The notes: generated by a model from the sequence alone, not told the origin. 7,175 nt of DNA from JADFWK01 sp035527895 (GCA_035527895.1 DATKZQ010000214.1:1-7175); one strand, 5' to 3'; positions 1 through 6,082 are shown, counted from the stretch's first letter. A program made the numbers and translations.

Positions 1-146
1 TTGAATCCGCAATCAATGGCCTTCTGAACAACGAATTCCATATATCCCTTCCTCAGCAAATCCTCTGGTCCTATACCATCAGTAACCAAAATGAGCCTTC
101 TGAGGTCAATCCCGGAATCCTTGATTCTGGATATAGAATCAGGGCG
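1..146 (-). pseudogene. 5'-truncated fragment of an adenine-deaminase-like amidohydrolase
   Basis: Read on the minus strand, this stretch is open from about 146 to the window edge and includes LVTDGIGPEDLLRKGYM followed by VVQKAIDCGF. That resembles the central metal-binding stretch of the adenine deaminase (COG1001) amidohydrolases, where a TDD/TDG aspartate is followed by P-[ED]-DLL-x3-G-[HY]-M and an (R/Q)KAI-x2-G segment. In intact family members this segment lies mid-protein, so several hundred upstream residues should precede it. Instead a TGA stop lies in frame at 147-149, there is no start codon ahead of the conserved part, and the other two frames upstream show no family-like sequence. 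The gene is therefore either a decayed remnant or was cut by a rearrangement near 147. The 3' part lies outside the window. The family assignment is from memory of the motif and is moderately sure; the substrate cannot be fixed from so short a piece. Confidence 0.55.
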
Positions 147-221
147 TCAAGAAGAAATAACGGTTGACTAAGTTGAAATAGTATCTGTAAGTTCAAGAAG
201 TCAGAACAAGAATGAAGATGA

Positions 222-313
222 GGGGCTCTCCCCGGTTGAGGGGGACCTATTTGAGCCGTGATACACCCGAAGGGAGACGGCGGTACTGGGGTTATGGGGC
301 CGGAGGGCTCAAA
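222..313 (+). other. Palindrome-rich GC-rich block, possible structured leader RNA or element remnant
   Basis: Several complementary segments are packed here. GGGG-CTCT-CCCC lies at 222-233. TTTGAGCC at 250-257 is the exact inverse complement of GGCTCAAA at 306-313. Inside that pair, CCGT (256-259) can pair with ACGG (277-280) over a CCC-GAA-GGG hairpin (266-274), and CGG (281-283) can pair with CCG (300-302). Together these could form a branched fold closed by TTTGAG/CTCAAA. The block overlaps the first codons of the nominal helicase reading frame. It could be a leader RNA, the scar of a mobile element, or chance in GC-rich DNA. No known riboswitch class was recognised. Confidence 0.3.
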
Positions 314-2486
314 GGAGAAAAGGAGGACAAATCTGGACGCATTATCATCGAGCTTCAGTGTATTAAAAAAGTCCTTTCCAGATTATGAGGACCGCACTCA
401 GCAGCGGGAAATGGCAGGTGAAATCCTACGGTGCCTTACGGGCAAAAAGAATCTCCTTATAGAGGCAGGCATGGGGGTTGGCAAGTCATTTGCGTACCTT
501 ATCCCGGCAATCCTGTCACATGAGAAGACCATTGTATCCACTGCTTCCCTGGCACTTCAGGATCAACTGGTGAGCAAGGATCTCGTCTTTCTTCAAAAGG
601 AACTGCATCAAAAATTCTCATTCGATATCCTCAAGGGAAAGAACAACTATCTTTGTCTAAAGAGGGAAAGGGAGTTTACAGAGATAAGCACAGTGTACAT
701 CGAATTTCAAAAATGGTTGTCTGAAACCAGGACCGGTGAAAAAGATGAGCTTCCATTCATTCCTGAGTTCTGGCCAAAGGTCGGTGGTGATTCACAAGAC
801 TGTAACGGCAGAACGTGCCCCTTCTATGATGGCTGTTTTTATTACCGGCACTATAGACATCTGTTCAAAAGGGATATCCTGGTAGTCAACCATCACCTCC
901 TCATCTATGACCTCCTTTCAGATTTTAATATCTTGCCCTTTCAAAAACAGTTGATCATCGATGAGGCCTCTGAGATTGAGAGTGTCATATGCCATGTTCT
1001 GGGTAGCACCCTCAGCTATCCACGGGTGGCATGGCTCCTCTACAGATTGAAGGGGTTGAAAATACTCGTTGATCCCCTTATCCCAAAGGTGGAATCATTC
1101 TTTAAAGGAATGGATATACCATCCCAGACAGTTTTTCCAATCCCTGCTCCCATCGTAGAAAAACTGCAAGGTTTAAAGAAGACTCTCGCCTTACAGGGCG
1201 TTGTTTTAACACTGGAAAAACAGAAAGAGTCCCTGTCGGATGATGAGCTTCGGGACAGAATGGAGACGACTATAGGTTATGTAAAGTCACTTGCCTTAGA
1301 CATAGATAATTTTATCGAGCGGAGTGATACGGACACGGTCTACTATATGGCAGGAAATAACGGCGCGCTGGAGTTGAAAAGCAGTCTTATAGAATGCCAG
1401 AACTCCTTTAGAGACCTGATAAGCAAATACGACAGCGTGATCATGACATCAGCTACGTTGACAGCAGGGGGAGATTTTGTTTTCTTAAGAAAGAGGCTCG
1501 GCATTGAAGACTTTGGAGAAAGGATAATTGGTTCACCATTTGATTACAGAACACAGGCCCTCCTCTATATTGACAGTGACCTGCCCCTCCCTGAAAAAGG
1601 AGATAATGAGCTATTTCAGCGAGAGAGCCTTAAGGTAATAGAGGGGCTTATCAATGAATCCCGTGGCAGGGCATTCGTGCTGTTTACCTCTTACAAACAT
1701 CTCAGGTTTGTGTCAAAAAATATCACGATACACTACCCTTTCAAATCCCAGGGCGACATGCCTCCTCCAAGACTCATACAGTGGTTTAAAGATACTGCTC
1801 ACTCGGTGCTTCTGGCAACTGCTACCTTCTGGCAAGGAATTGACATAAGGGGCGAAAAGCTCAGTCTGGTGGTTATCGCAAAGCTCCCCTTTAGTTCACC
1901 CGAAGATCCTGTATACCAAGAAAGATGCAGGAGGCTCGGACACAGGTGGTTCAACGACCTCGCACTCCCCTCGGCCATTCTGGTATTGAGGCAGGGGTTT
2001 GGACGGCTCATCAGAGGATGCAGCGACTATGGTGTAGTTGCCATACTCGACACCCGACTTGTTACCCGTTCGTATGGCAAGGCCATCGTCTCCTCCTTGC
2101 CTGAGATGAATATTGTCCATAATATTGAAGATGTGAAACGTTTTTTTGAATCCATTCCCTCCACAGTGTACAAGAAAAAGCCAAAGCCTGCTCAAGCCAC
2201 CCGCATGAAGGGGGTAGGCTCTGAAAATGCCAAGGGCATCTCTATGGTTGTGGCCCTTGGCAAATCAAATGACCCCGCTGTGATCTCCAAAATAATAGAG
2301 TTTACCAGAAGTTCAAATGGTAATGAACGTAGGTTAGCGGCTTCTGCCTTAGGAAAGCTTGCCAAATTTAAACCTGAAATCTATAAAGCTGTGGAGCCGC
2401 TGGAAGGGTTACTGGAGGATGAGAAACCTCAGGTTAGGCAATACGCCTTAAACGCACTAGGCAGAATAGGCAAAGTGAAAAAATAA
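258..2486 (+). CDS. dinG: DinG/XPD-family ATP-dependent DNA helicase with Fe-S cluster and C-terminal HEAT-like tail
   Basis: Superfamily 2 helicase, probably 5'-3', of the DinG/Rad3 group, acting on DNA structures during repair or replication. Counted from GTG258 (742 aa), motifs in order are: Walker A GMGVGKS with K76; motif Ia around TASLALQDQL; four Fe-S ligands C133, C182, C187 and C193 with C-x4-C-x5-C spacing; VVNHHLL; motif II as DEAS (235-238) instead of the usual DEAH; MTSATL (396-401); QGIDIRGE from 526; and Q579-x3-R583-x2-R586 in motif VI. Residues about 660-742 form HEAT-like helical repeats (LAASALGKL, then QVRQYALNALGRIG), which E. coli DinG lacks. The N-terminal exonuclease domain of Bacillus-type DinG is absent. 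The start is uncertain. GTG258 has a GAGGGGGA 12 bases upstream, ATG294 has no good site, and CTG333 follows a perfect AGGAGG (321-326) at 6 bases and would still give a complete helicase. Family assignment is firm; the biological role is inferred. Confidence 0.92.
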   Translation: MIHPKGDGGTGVMGPEGSKEKRRTNLDALSSSFSVLKKSFPDYEDRTQQREMAGEILRCLTGKKNLLIEAGMGVGKSFAYLIPAILSHEKTIVSTASLALQDQLVSKDLVFLQKELHQKFSFDILKGKNNYLCLKREREFTEISTVYIEFQKWLSETRTGEKDELPFIPEFWPKVGGDSQDCNGRTCPFYDGCFYYRHYRHLFKRDILVVNHHLLIYDLLSDFNILPFQKQLIIDEASEIESVICHVLGSTLSYPRVAWLLYRLKGLKILVDPLIPKVESFFKGMDIPSQTVFPIPAPIVEKLQGLKKTLALQGVVLTLEKQKESLSDDELRDRMETTIGYVKSLALDIDNFIERSDTDTVYYMAGNNGALELKSSLIECQNSFRDLISKYDSVIMTSATLTAGGDFVFLRKRLGIEDFGERIIGSPFDYRTQALLYIDSDLPLPEKGDNELFQRESLKVIEGLINESRGRAFVLFTSYKHLRFVSKNITIHYPFKSQGDMPPPRLIQWFKDTAHSVLLATATFWQGIDIRGEKLSLVVIAKLPFSSPEDPVYQERCRRLGHRWFNDLALPSAILVLRQGFGRLIRGCSDYGVVAILDTRLVTRSYGKAIVSSLPEMNIVHNIEDVKRFFESIPSTVYKKKPKPAQATRMKGVGSENAKGISMVVALGKSNDPAVISKIIEFTRSSNGNERRLAASALGKLAKFKPEIYKAVEPLEGLLEDEKPQVRQYALNALGRIGKVKK
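321..326 (+). promoter_or_regulatory. Strong Shine-Dalgarno-like AGGAGG inside the nominal helicase N-terminus
   Basis: A consensus AGGAGG lies 6 bases before an in-frame CTG (333-335) and beyond both GTG258 and ATG294. The residues ahead of it (MIHPKGDGGTGVMGPEG) look unlike a helicase N-terminus, while those after it (LDALSSSF...) resemble the region just before the family's QQ-x-EMA motif. If this site is used, translation starts at a rare CTG and the upstream palindromic block is untranslated leader. The purine-rich match could also be coincidental coding sequence. Confidence 0.35.
2227..2486 (+). other. HEAT-like repeat tail of the helicase
   Basis: About 80 codons at the end of the helicase gene encode paired amphipathic helices. 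The residues ISMVVALGKS, then RRLAASALGKL, then VRQYALNALGRIG show the alternating A/L pattern and the conserved A-x2-ALG-x-[LI] core of bacterial HEAT/PBS-lyase-like repeats, covering roughly two to three repeats. A lysine- and proline-rich linker (YKKKPKPAQATR) separates it from the helicase core. Such repeats usually serve protein binding, so this is inferred to be a partner-docking tail. Similar tails occur on some other bacterial helicases, from memory. Confidence 0.75.
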
Positions 2487-2690
2487 TAACTGAATTCATT
2501 ATAAAGAAACCTGATGAGAAGGACTACAATATTTCCAAAGCGGAAAGTCTACTGAAAGAGGCAAAATGAGGTAGAAGAAATTGAGCCGCTTGTCCCTGTC
2601 TTGCCAGAGAAAAACGTGTATCTCGAAGGGAAAATACGCGCCCTTTACCGGAACAAACCTTTTACCTTGAAGTTAAGGTCCGTTGAAAAC
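2483..2690 (+). pseudogene. Coding-like remnant in two frames after the helicase gene
   Basis: Directly after the helicase stop, one frame (about 2483-2569) reads IITEFIIKKPDEKDYNIS then KAESLLKEAK before a TGA. The frame continuing from about 2568 reads EVEEIEPLVPVLPEKNVYL then EGKIRALYRNKPFTLKLRS. Both have protein-like composition and join smoothly if one base is shifted near the AAAATGAG at 2563-2570. No start codon with a ribosome site precedes either part. From about 2684 the second frame enters the folD terminator, so coding there is unlikely. I do not recognise the protein. It could be the decayed end of a gene formerly placed here, or chance open frames. Confidence 0.3.
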
Positions 2691-2708
2691 GGGCCTCTTT
2701 CAAGGCCC
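2685..2708 (-). terminator. Rho-independent terminator of folD
   Basis: Read on the minus strand just after the folD stop, GGGCCT-TGAAAG-AGGCCC forms a perfect 6-bp GC-rich stem with a 6-base loop, followed one base later by TTTT. The hairpin starts about 20 bases after the folD TAA. On the plus strand the stem is not followed by T residues, so it should not terminate helicase transcription efficiently. Confidence 0.75.
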
Positions 2709-2727
2709 TCGCGAGCGGTTGTTGCCT

Positions 2728-3636
2728 TTATGTAATGCCGAGTTTGAATTTGAGTGATTTGAGGGTGTTTTTCATCAGCATGGTAATGGTCATGGGCCCA
2801 ACCCCGCCGGGCACAGGGGTAATGTAGCCGGCAATCTCCACTGCCTTGTCAAAATCAACATCGCCTTTGAGAATCGCGATCTTCTTGCCGGTCTTCTCGC
2901 TGATCTTCTCGCCGACTCTGTTTACACCAACGTCGATAACACACGCACCTGGCTTAATCCATTCGGGTTTAACCAGACCGGGGACACCAGCGGCAACTAT
3001 CAGAATATCCGCCCGTCTGCAATGAAAGGCCAGGTCTTTTGTCCTGGTATGGGCTACTGTCACCGTGGCATTAGCACCTGGGGCCTTCTGGAGTAGTATG
3101 TTGGCAATTGGTTTTCCAACGATGTTTGATCTGCCCACAACCACCACCTCAGCGCCCTCTATGTTTACACCAGCCCTGACGATCAGCTCCTGGATGCCTG
3201 CAGGGGTGCAGGGTAGAAATTTAACCTCGCCCCCACCTATCATCAATCTGCCCACATTGACCGGATGGAATCCGTCTACATCCTTGTCCGGATCAATGGC
3301 GTTGAGAATTTTCTTTTCATCAATATGCTTGGGTAACGGGAGTTGAACAAGGATACCATGAATGGAGTCATCCTTGTTGTATTTGTCTATCAAGCCAAGC
3401 AGGGCCTCCTCGGAAATATCGTCGGGCTGATTGTCCTGCACCTCTTTGTATCCCAAATCCTGGGCTGTTTTGATTTTCGAGGTAACATAGGAAATCGAGG
3501 CAGGGTTTTCTCCGACAAGAATTGTCACCAGGCCGGGCACAACGCCATGCTCCTTCTTTATCTTGTCAACCTCCCCCTTGAGCTCTTTGAGAATCTCATC
3601 TCTAATTTCCGTTCCCTTAATCAGTTTTGCAGTCAT
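2728..3636 (-). CDS. folD: Bifunctional methylenetetrahydrofolate dehydrogenase / methenyltetrahydrofolate cyclohydrolase FolD
   Basis: Cytosolic enzyme interconverting 5,10-methylene-, 5,10-methenyl- and 10-formyl-tetrahydrofolate, feeding one-carbon units to purine synthesis; in acetogenic or syntrophic anaerobes it also serves the Wood-Ljungdahl methyl branch. Seen in sequence: SYVTSKIK with the catalytic Tyr50 and Lys54, VQLPLP, the hallmark DKDVDGFHPVNVGRL, PCTPAG, the nucleotide-binding VVVGRSNIVGKP, DVGVNRV, and the C-terminal ITPVPGGVGPMTITMLM. The length of about 302 residues is slightly above the usual 280-300. ATG3636 is preferred because AAGGAG on the minus strand (plus 3644-3649) lies 7 bases upstream. 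A TTG two codons earlier (3642) would sit only one base from that site. The gene is convergent with the helicase and divergent from purB. No convincing promoter was found in the repeat-rich upstream region. Identity is secure. Confidence 0.97.
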   Translation of the reverse strand: MTAKLIKGTEIRDEILKELKGEVDKIKKEHGVVPGLVTILVGENPASISYVTSKIKTAQDLGYKEVQDNQPDDISEEALLGLIDKYNKDDSIHGILVQLPLPKHIDEKKILNAIDPDKDVDGFHPVNVGRLMIGGGEVKFLPCTPAGIQELIVRAGVNIEGAEVVVVGRSNIVGKPIANILLQKAPGANATVTVAHTRTKDLAFHCRRADILIVAAGVPGLVKPEWIKPGACVIDVGVNRVGEKISEKTGKKIAILKGDVDFDKAVEIAGYITPVPGGVGPMTITMLMKNTLKSLKFKLGIT

Positions 3637-3643
3637 CTTCAAT

Positions 3644-3649
3644 CTCCTT
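3644..3649 (-). promoter_or_regulatory. folD ribosome binding site
   Basis: AAGGAG on the minus strand, 7 bases before ATG3636. Its position selects the ATG over the in-frame TTG at 3642. Confidence 0.8.
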
Positions 3650-3670
3650 CCTTGAACTAGTTAGCACCTG

Positions 3671-3693
3671 ACCCCGACGCTTCGCTTCAGGGT
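3671..3693. repeat. REP-like hairpin in the folD leader
   Basis: On the minus strand, ACCCTGA and TCGGGGT form a 7-bp stem with one T-G wobble around a 9-base loop, AGCGAAGCG. It is followed by GGGGTCAGGTGC, a motif that recalls the ends of REP sequences associated with RAYT (TnpA_REP) transposases; that recall is from memory. It lies about 35 bases upstream of folD, within its probable transcript. No RAYT gene is in the window. Confidence 0.4.
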
Positions 3694-3717
3694 TATACAT
3701 GAAAGAAACAGTATGGT

Positions 3718-3999
3718 GAGCATGGAGATGTCTTTTTTTGACTCTGTCCCTGGCCCAGACCTGGCTCATAAGGCATGAGTAAGGAGAACTGAGATGTGAA
3801 ATACTCTCGTATCCATACAAAACTCCTGAAGCTGAGCGCCAGGGCAGGCCTCCCATCGTTCAGAGGAGTGGGCGTTTCAAAACGGCGCACACAGGCTGCT
3901 ACCTTAGTGCTAAGGCTTATGGGGAGGTGCGTCGGTTTGAAACGGCCCTGTACGGGGCCTTGTTAAGAGGGCAGAGCAAAAAAAGACATCTCCATGCTC
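3718..3999. repeat. 282-bp element with perfect 23-bp terminal inverted repeats and nested palindromes
   Basis: The left end (3718-3740) reads GAGCATGGAGATGTC, seven T, then G. The right end (3977-3999) is its exact inverse complement. Pairing continues inward with one-base gaps (CTCTG and CCCT against AGAG-GGCAGAG). Inside are more stems: CTCAT/ATGAG at 3765-3779; ACTCCTGAA (3822-3830) with TTCAGAGGAGT (3859-3869), one bulge; and GGGC-GTTTCAAAACGGCGCAC (3870-3890) against 3927-3948, which match at about 15 of 17 core positions plus GGGC. The last pair encloses CCTTAG-TG-CTAAGG (3902-3915) on the same centre. Short open frames on both strands that start MRRFET are a by-product of the symmetry. 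No transposase or clear target duplication is seen. Best guess is a non-autonomous MITE-like element or a structured RNA module lying between divergent genes. Confidence 0.65.
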
Positions 4000-4020
4000 G
4001 GCTTACGATTAATTTCAAAG

Positions 4021-4036
4021 AGGTAAAGTGTTACCT
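4021..4036. other. Small hairpin upstream of purB
   Basis: AGGTAA-AGTG-TTACCT is a perfect 6-bp stem with a 4-base loop, followed by TATTTC rather than a T run. It lies 105 bases before purB and upstream of the promoter candidate. It could be an operator-like palindrome or a weak terminator for transcription leaving the repeat element. Apart from this hairpin and the promoter, nothing else was seen in 4000-4140. Confidence 0.3.
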
Positions 4037-4079
4037 TATTTCAAGAAACGCAAATACGGCGCTCTTAACACCAAGACTC

Positions 4080-4108
4080 TTGATTTCATCGGCAAATTAC
4101 CTTATAGA
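4080..4108 (+). promoter_or_regulatory. Candidate sigma70-type promoter for purB
   Basis: TTGATT (4080-4085) and TATAGA (4103-4108) are separated by exactly 17 bases, each matching 4 of 6 consensus positions. The expected start near 4115 gives a leader of about 25 bases that ends with the ribosome site AGAGGTG, 5 bases before ATG4141. There is no room for a long riboswitch after this start, so control by a purine riboswitch is not indicated. Confidence 0.55.
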
Positions 4109-4140
4109 AGAATGGTTGTTACTGCAACAGAGGTGCTTTT

Positions 4141-5433
4141 ATGATTGAACGGTATACGCTTCCAAGGATGGGTGCGATATGGGAACCGCACAATCGCTAC
4201 GCCACATGGCTTCAGGTTGAAATAGCAGTATGTGAGGCCATGGTCGAGCAGGGCATGATGCCGCAAGAATCCCTTGATACCATCAAGAACAAGGCGAATT
4301 TCTCGGTTGAGCGGATACATGCGATCGAGGAAACGGTGAAACATGATGTTATTGCCTTCTTGACAAATGTCGAGGAGTATGTAGGTCCTGATGCCCGGTT
4401 TATTCACCTAGGGCTTACCTCGTCTGACATCGTGGATACAACCCTTGCACTGCAACTCAAAGAGGCAATGGAGCTGATCATAGACGACGTTCGGGGCCTT
4501 CTCAGTGTTCTTAAGGAGAGGGCTTACGAGCATAAGGATACGGTCATGATCGGCCGCTCTCATGGTATCCACGCCGAACCGATCACCTTCGGCCTTAAGC
4601 TGGCGGTATGGTACAGCGAGATGAAGCGGAATCTAACCAGGCTCGAGCAGGCCTTGGACGTGATAGGCTATGGCAAAATATCAGGGGCGGTCGGGACCTT
4701 TGCAAACACCCCGCCTGAGATTGAGGCTTATGCCTGTAAAAGGTTAGGGCTGAAGCCTGCACCGATCTCTACTCAAATTATCCAGAGAGACCGACACGCA
4801 CAATACTTCACTGCGCTCGCCATCCTTGCCGGATCAATTGAAAAGATCGCCGTAGAGATCAGACACCTCCAAAGGACGGAAGTCCAAGAGGTGGAGGAGG
4901 CCTTTGCCCCTGGTCAGAAGGGCTCCAGTGCCATGCCCCATAAGAAGAACCCCGTTGGATCGGAAAACCTCTCCGGTCTTGCTCGGCTGGTGCGCTCCAA
5001 TTGCCTTGCCGCCTTGGAAAATATGGCGCTCTGGCACGAACGGGATATTAGCCACTCCTCCGTGGAACGGGTCATTGCGCCAGACAGCACCATCCTCATC
5101 GATTACATGCTGAACCGACTAACCCGTATGATAAAAAATCTGGGAGTCAACAAGGAAACCATGGTTCAGAACCTTGAAAAACTCAGAGGCCTCATCTTTT
5201 CACAGCAGGTATTGCTGGCCCTGATAGCCAAAGGGTGTGAACGGCAAGATGCATACTCACTGGTGCAAAGGATTGCTCTCAAGGCATGGCACGCCCAAGA
5301 AGGCTTCAAAGAACTGCTGACGGCTGACTCAGATATCCAAAAGTACCTTGACAACAAAGAGGTAGACGAGATATTTTCATTGGGCTACCATTTGAGACAT
5401 GTGGAGGAGATCTTTGCCAGGGTATTTCAATAA
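4141..5433 (+). CDS. purB: Adenylosuccinate lyase PurB
   Basis: Homotetrameric cytosolic lyase of the fumarase/aspartase superfamily. It releases fumarate twice in purine synthesis: from SAICAR to give AICAR, and from adenylosuccinate to give AMP. Seen in sequence: the N-terminal MIERYTLPRMGAIW start typical of the compact bacterial type; KHDVIAFL with H68; SSDIVDTTLALQL; GRSHGIHAEPITFGLK with H141 and H144; GKISGAVGT; and the superfamily signature GSSAMPHKKNP at 261-271 with the mobile-loop serine S262/S263; then ERDISHSSVER. H68 and H141 fall at the same numbers as the catalytic histidines known from Bacillus subtilis PurB. The 430-residue length is normal. AGAGGTG sits 5 bases before the ATG. 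The 3' end overlaps the next gene by 35 bases (counting from ATG5399), suggesting co-transcription. Identity is secure. Confidence 0.98.
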   Translation: MIERYTLPRMGAIWEPHNRYATWLQVEIAVCEAMVEQGMMPQESLDTIKNKANFSVERIHAIEETVKHDVIAFLTNVEEYVGPDARFIHLGLTSSDIVDTTLALQLKEAMELIIDDVRGLLSVLKERAYEHKDTVMIGRSHGIHAEPITFGLKLAVWYSEMKRNLTRLEQALDVIGYGKISGAVGTFANTPPEIEAYACKRLGLKPAPISTQIIQRDRHAQYFTALAILAGSIEKIAVEIRHLQRTEVQEVEEAFAPGQKGSSAMPHKKNPVGSENLSGLARLVRSNCLAALENMALWHERDISHSSVERVIAPDSTILIDYMLNRLTRMIKNLGVNKETMVQNLEKLRGLIFSQQVLLALIAKGCERQDAYSLVQRIALKAWHAQEGFKELLTADSDIQKYLDNKEVDEIFSLGYHLRHVEEIFARVFQ

Positions 5434-6082
5434 GGGCCCCATTCGCTTTGTTTATCCGGTCTGTTGTTTTGTCTTGCTTCTGCCTCTTTTTTCGACCTGT
5501 AGCCCCTCAAAGAGGATATACAGTCAGCTTTCTGACACGGAATTCACATCTTCCGATTACCGGGAAATCCTGGACAAGTGGACCCGGAAGGGTTCGATCC
5601 GCAAAGGCCTCGGCACAGAGCTTCTCGTTACGGCAACCTACCAGTCGGAAGAGTTCAGGAGGGCCTTTGCAAAAGAATATGGACGGCTGTATATGCAAAC
5701 GCCCGAAGAGAGCCAAAAGATGCTTGACGATCAGATGAGCGCAGCCGGCGATTATGATGGATTCTTGGTAGCGATATATACGCCGGAGAAAGAATGGGAT
5801 GACTTTGCAGAAACAGGATCTCTCTGGAGGGTTTATCTCATCAAGGACGGGCGATTCAGGCTCGAGCCATTAGAGATCAGAAAGGTCAAGAAACGGAGGA
5901 CATCATCCAGGGAGATTGGTAGATACCGGGCACTGTCCGAATCCTTTTTGCCCTATGTATCCCCTTGGACGACGCTCTACATTTTCAGATTCAAAAAGAA
6001 CGGCCTGCCTGAGGCCTCTCAATCATTAGAATTGATCCTCACGAGCCCATCCGGCTCTGCTTCACTGAAATGGGATTTCTAG
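5399..6082 (+). CDS. Unrecognised exported protein, possible lipoprotein
   Basis: No family was recognised. The N-terminus carries a basic and polar stretch (KGPIRF), a hydrophobic run (VCCFVLLLPLF) and then ST-C34-SPSKR, which resembles a lipoprotein signal with a non-ideal lipobox (F-S-T-C). Serine after the cysteine would favour the outer membrane in a Gram-negative cell. The rest is soluble and rich in aromatic and charged residues, with predicted strands such as LWRVYLIKDGRFRLEPLEI and WTTLYIFRFKK, so a beta-rich periplasmic domain is likely. The start is uncertain. ATG5399 has no ribosome site, whereas TTG5414 is preceded by GGAGGAG (5403-5409) at 4 bases and yields a more typical signal peptide (222 aa). 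Either start lies inside purB. The stop overlaps the next start by 13 bases, so a joint role with the following transpeptidase is plausible but inferred. Confidence 0.8.
   Translation: MWRRSLPGYFNKGPIRFVYPVCCFVLLLPLFSTCSPSKRIYSQLSDTEFTSSDYREILDKWTRKGSIRKGLGTELLVTATYQSEEFRRAFAKEYGRLYMQTPEESQKMLDDQMSAAGDYDGFLVAIYTPEKEWDDFAETGSLWRVYLIKDGRFRLEPLEIRKVKKRRTSSREIGRYRALSESFLPYVSPWTTLYIFRFKKNGLPEASQSLELILTSPSGSASLKWDF
5403..5409 (+). promoter_or_regulatory. Shine-Dalgarno GGAGGAG favouring a TTG start inside purB
   Basis: GGAGGAG lies within the last codons of purB, 4 bases before TTG5414 and downstream of ATG5399. It supports translation of the exported protein from TTG, removing the residues MWRRS from the signal peptide and leaving a 20-base overlap with purB. 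Confidence 0.5.

Noticed and set aside
122..141. Hairpin TGATTCT-GGATAT-AGAATCA as a terminator
   Set aside because: It lies within the conserved-looking amidohydrolase remnant and has no T run on either side. Probably chance.
164..192. TTGACT-17-GTAAGT as a helicase promoter
   Set aside because: The -35 is good, but the -10 matches only two consensus positions.
250..313. Group II intron domain V
   Set aside because: GAGCCGT looked suggestive, but the 34-base domain V fold with its bulge and closing ACGGTTC is not present.
212..388. Alternative 58-codon open frame starting at ATG212 over the helicase start
   Set aside because: It is arginine- and glycine-rich because of the GC-rich palindromes, has no ribosome site, and ends inside the clear helicase sequence.
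3617..3890. Two minus-strand open frames over the inverted-repeat element
   Set aside because: They run through hairpins and the folD ribosome site and overlap each other in different frames, so they are best explained as repeat shadows.
3870..3948. CRISPR-like GTTTCAAA/TTTGAAAC sequence
   Set aside because: There is only one inverted pair and no series of direct repeats with spacers.
3859..3948. Integron attC site
   Set aside because: It lacks the paired GTTRRRY/RYYYAAC core boxes, and there is no integrase or cassette structure.
4109..4140. Purine riboswitch upstream of purB
   Set aside because: The leader implied by the promoter is only about 25 bases and no purine aptamer motif is visible further upstream.
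3927..4148. Plus-strand open frame beginning MRRFET in the folD-purB gap
   Set aside because: It is a product of the palindromic repeat: the opposite strand starts with the same residues. It has no ribosome site and no protein-like conservation signal, and it ends in purB.
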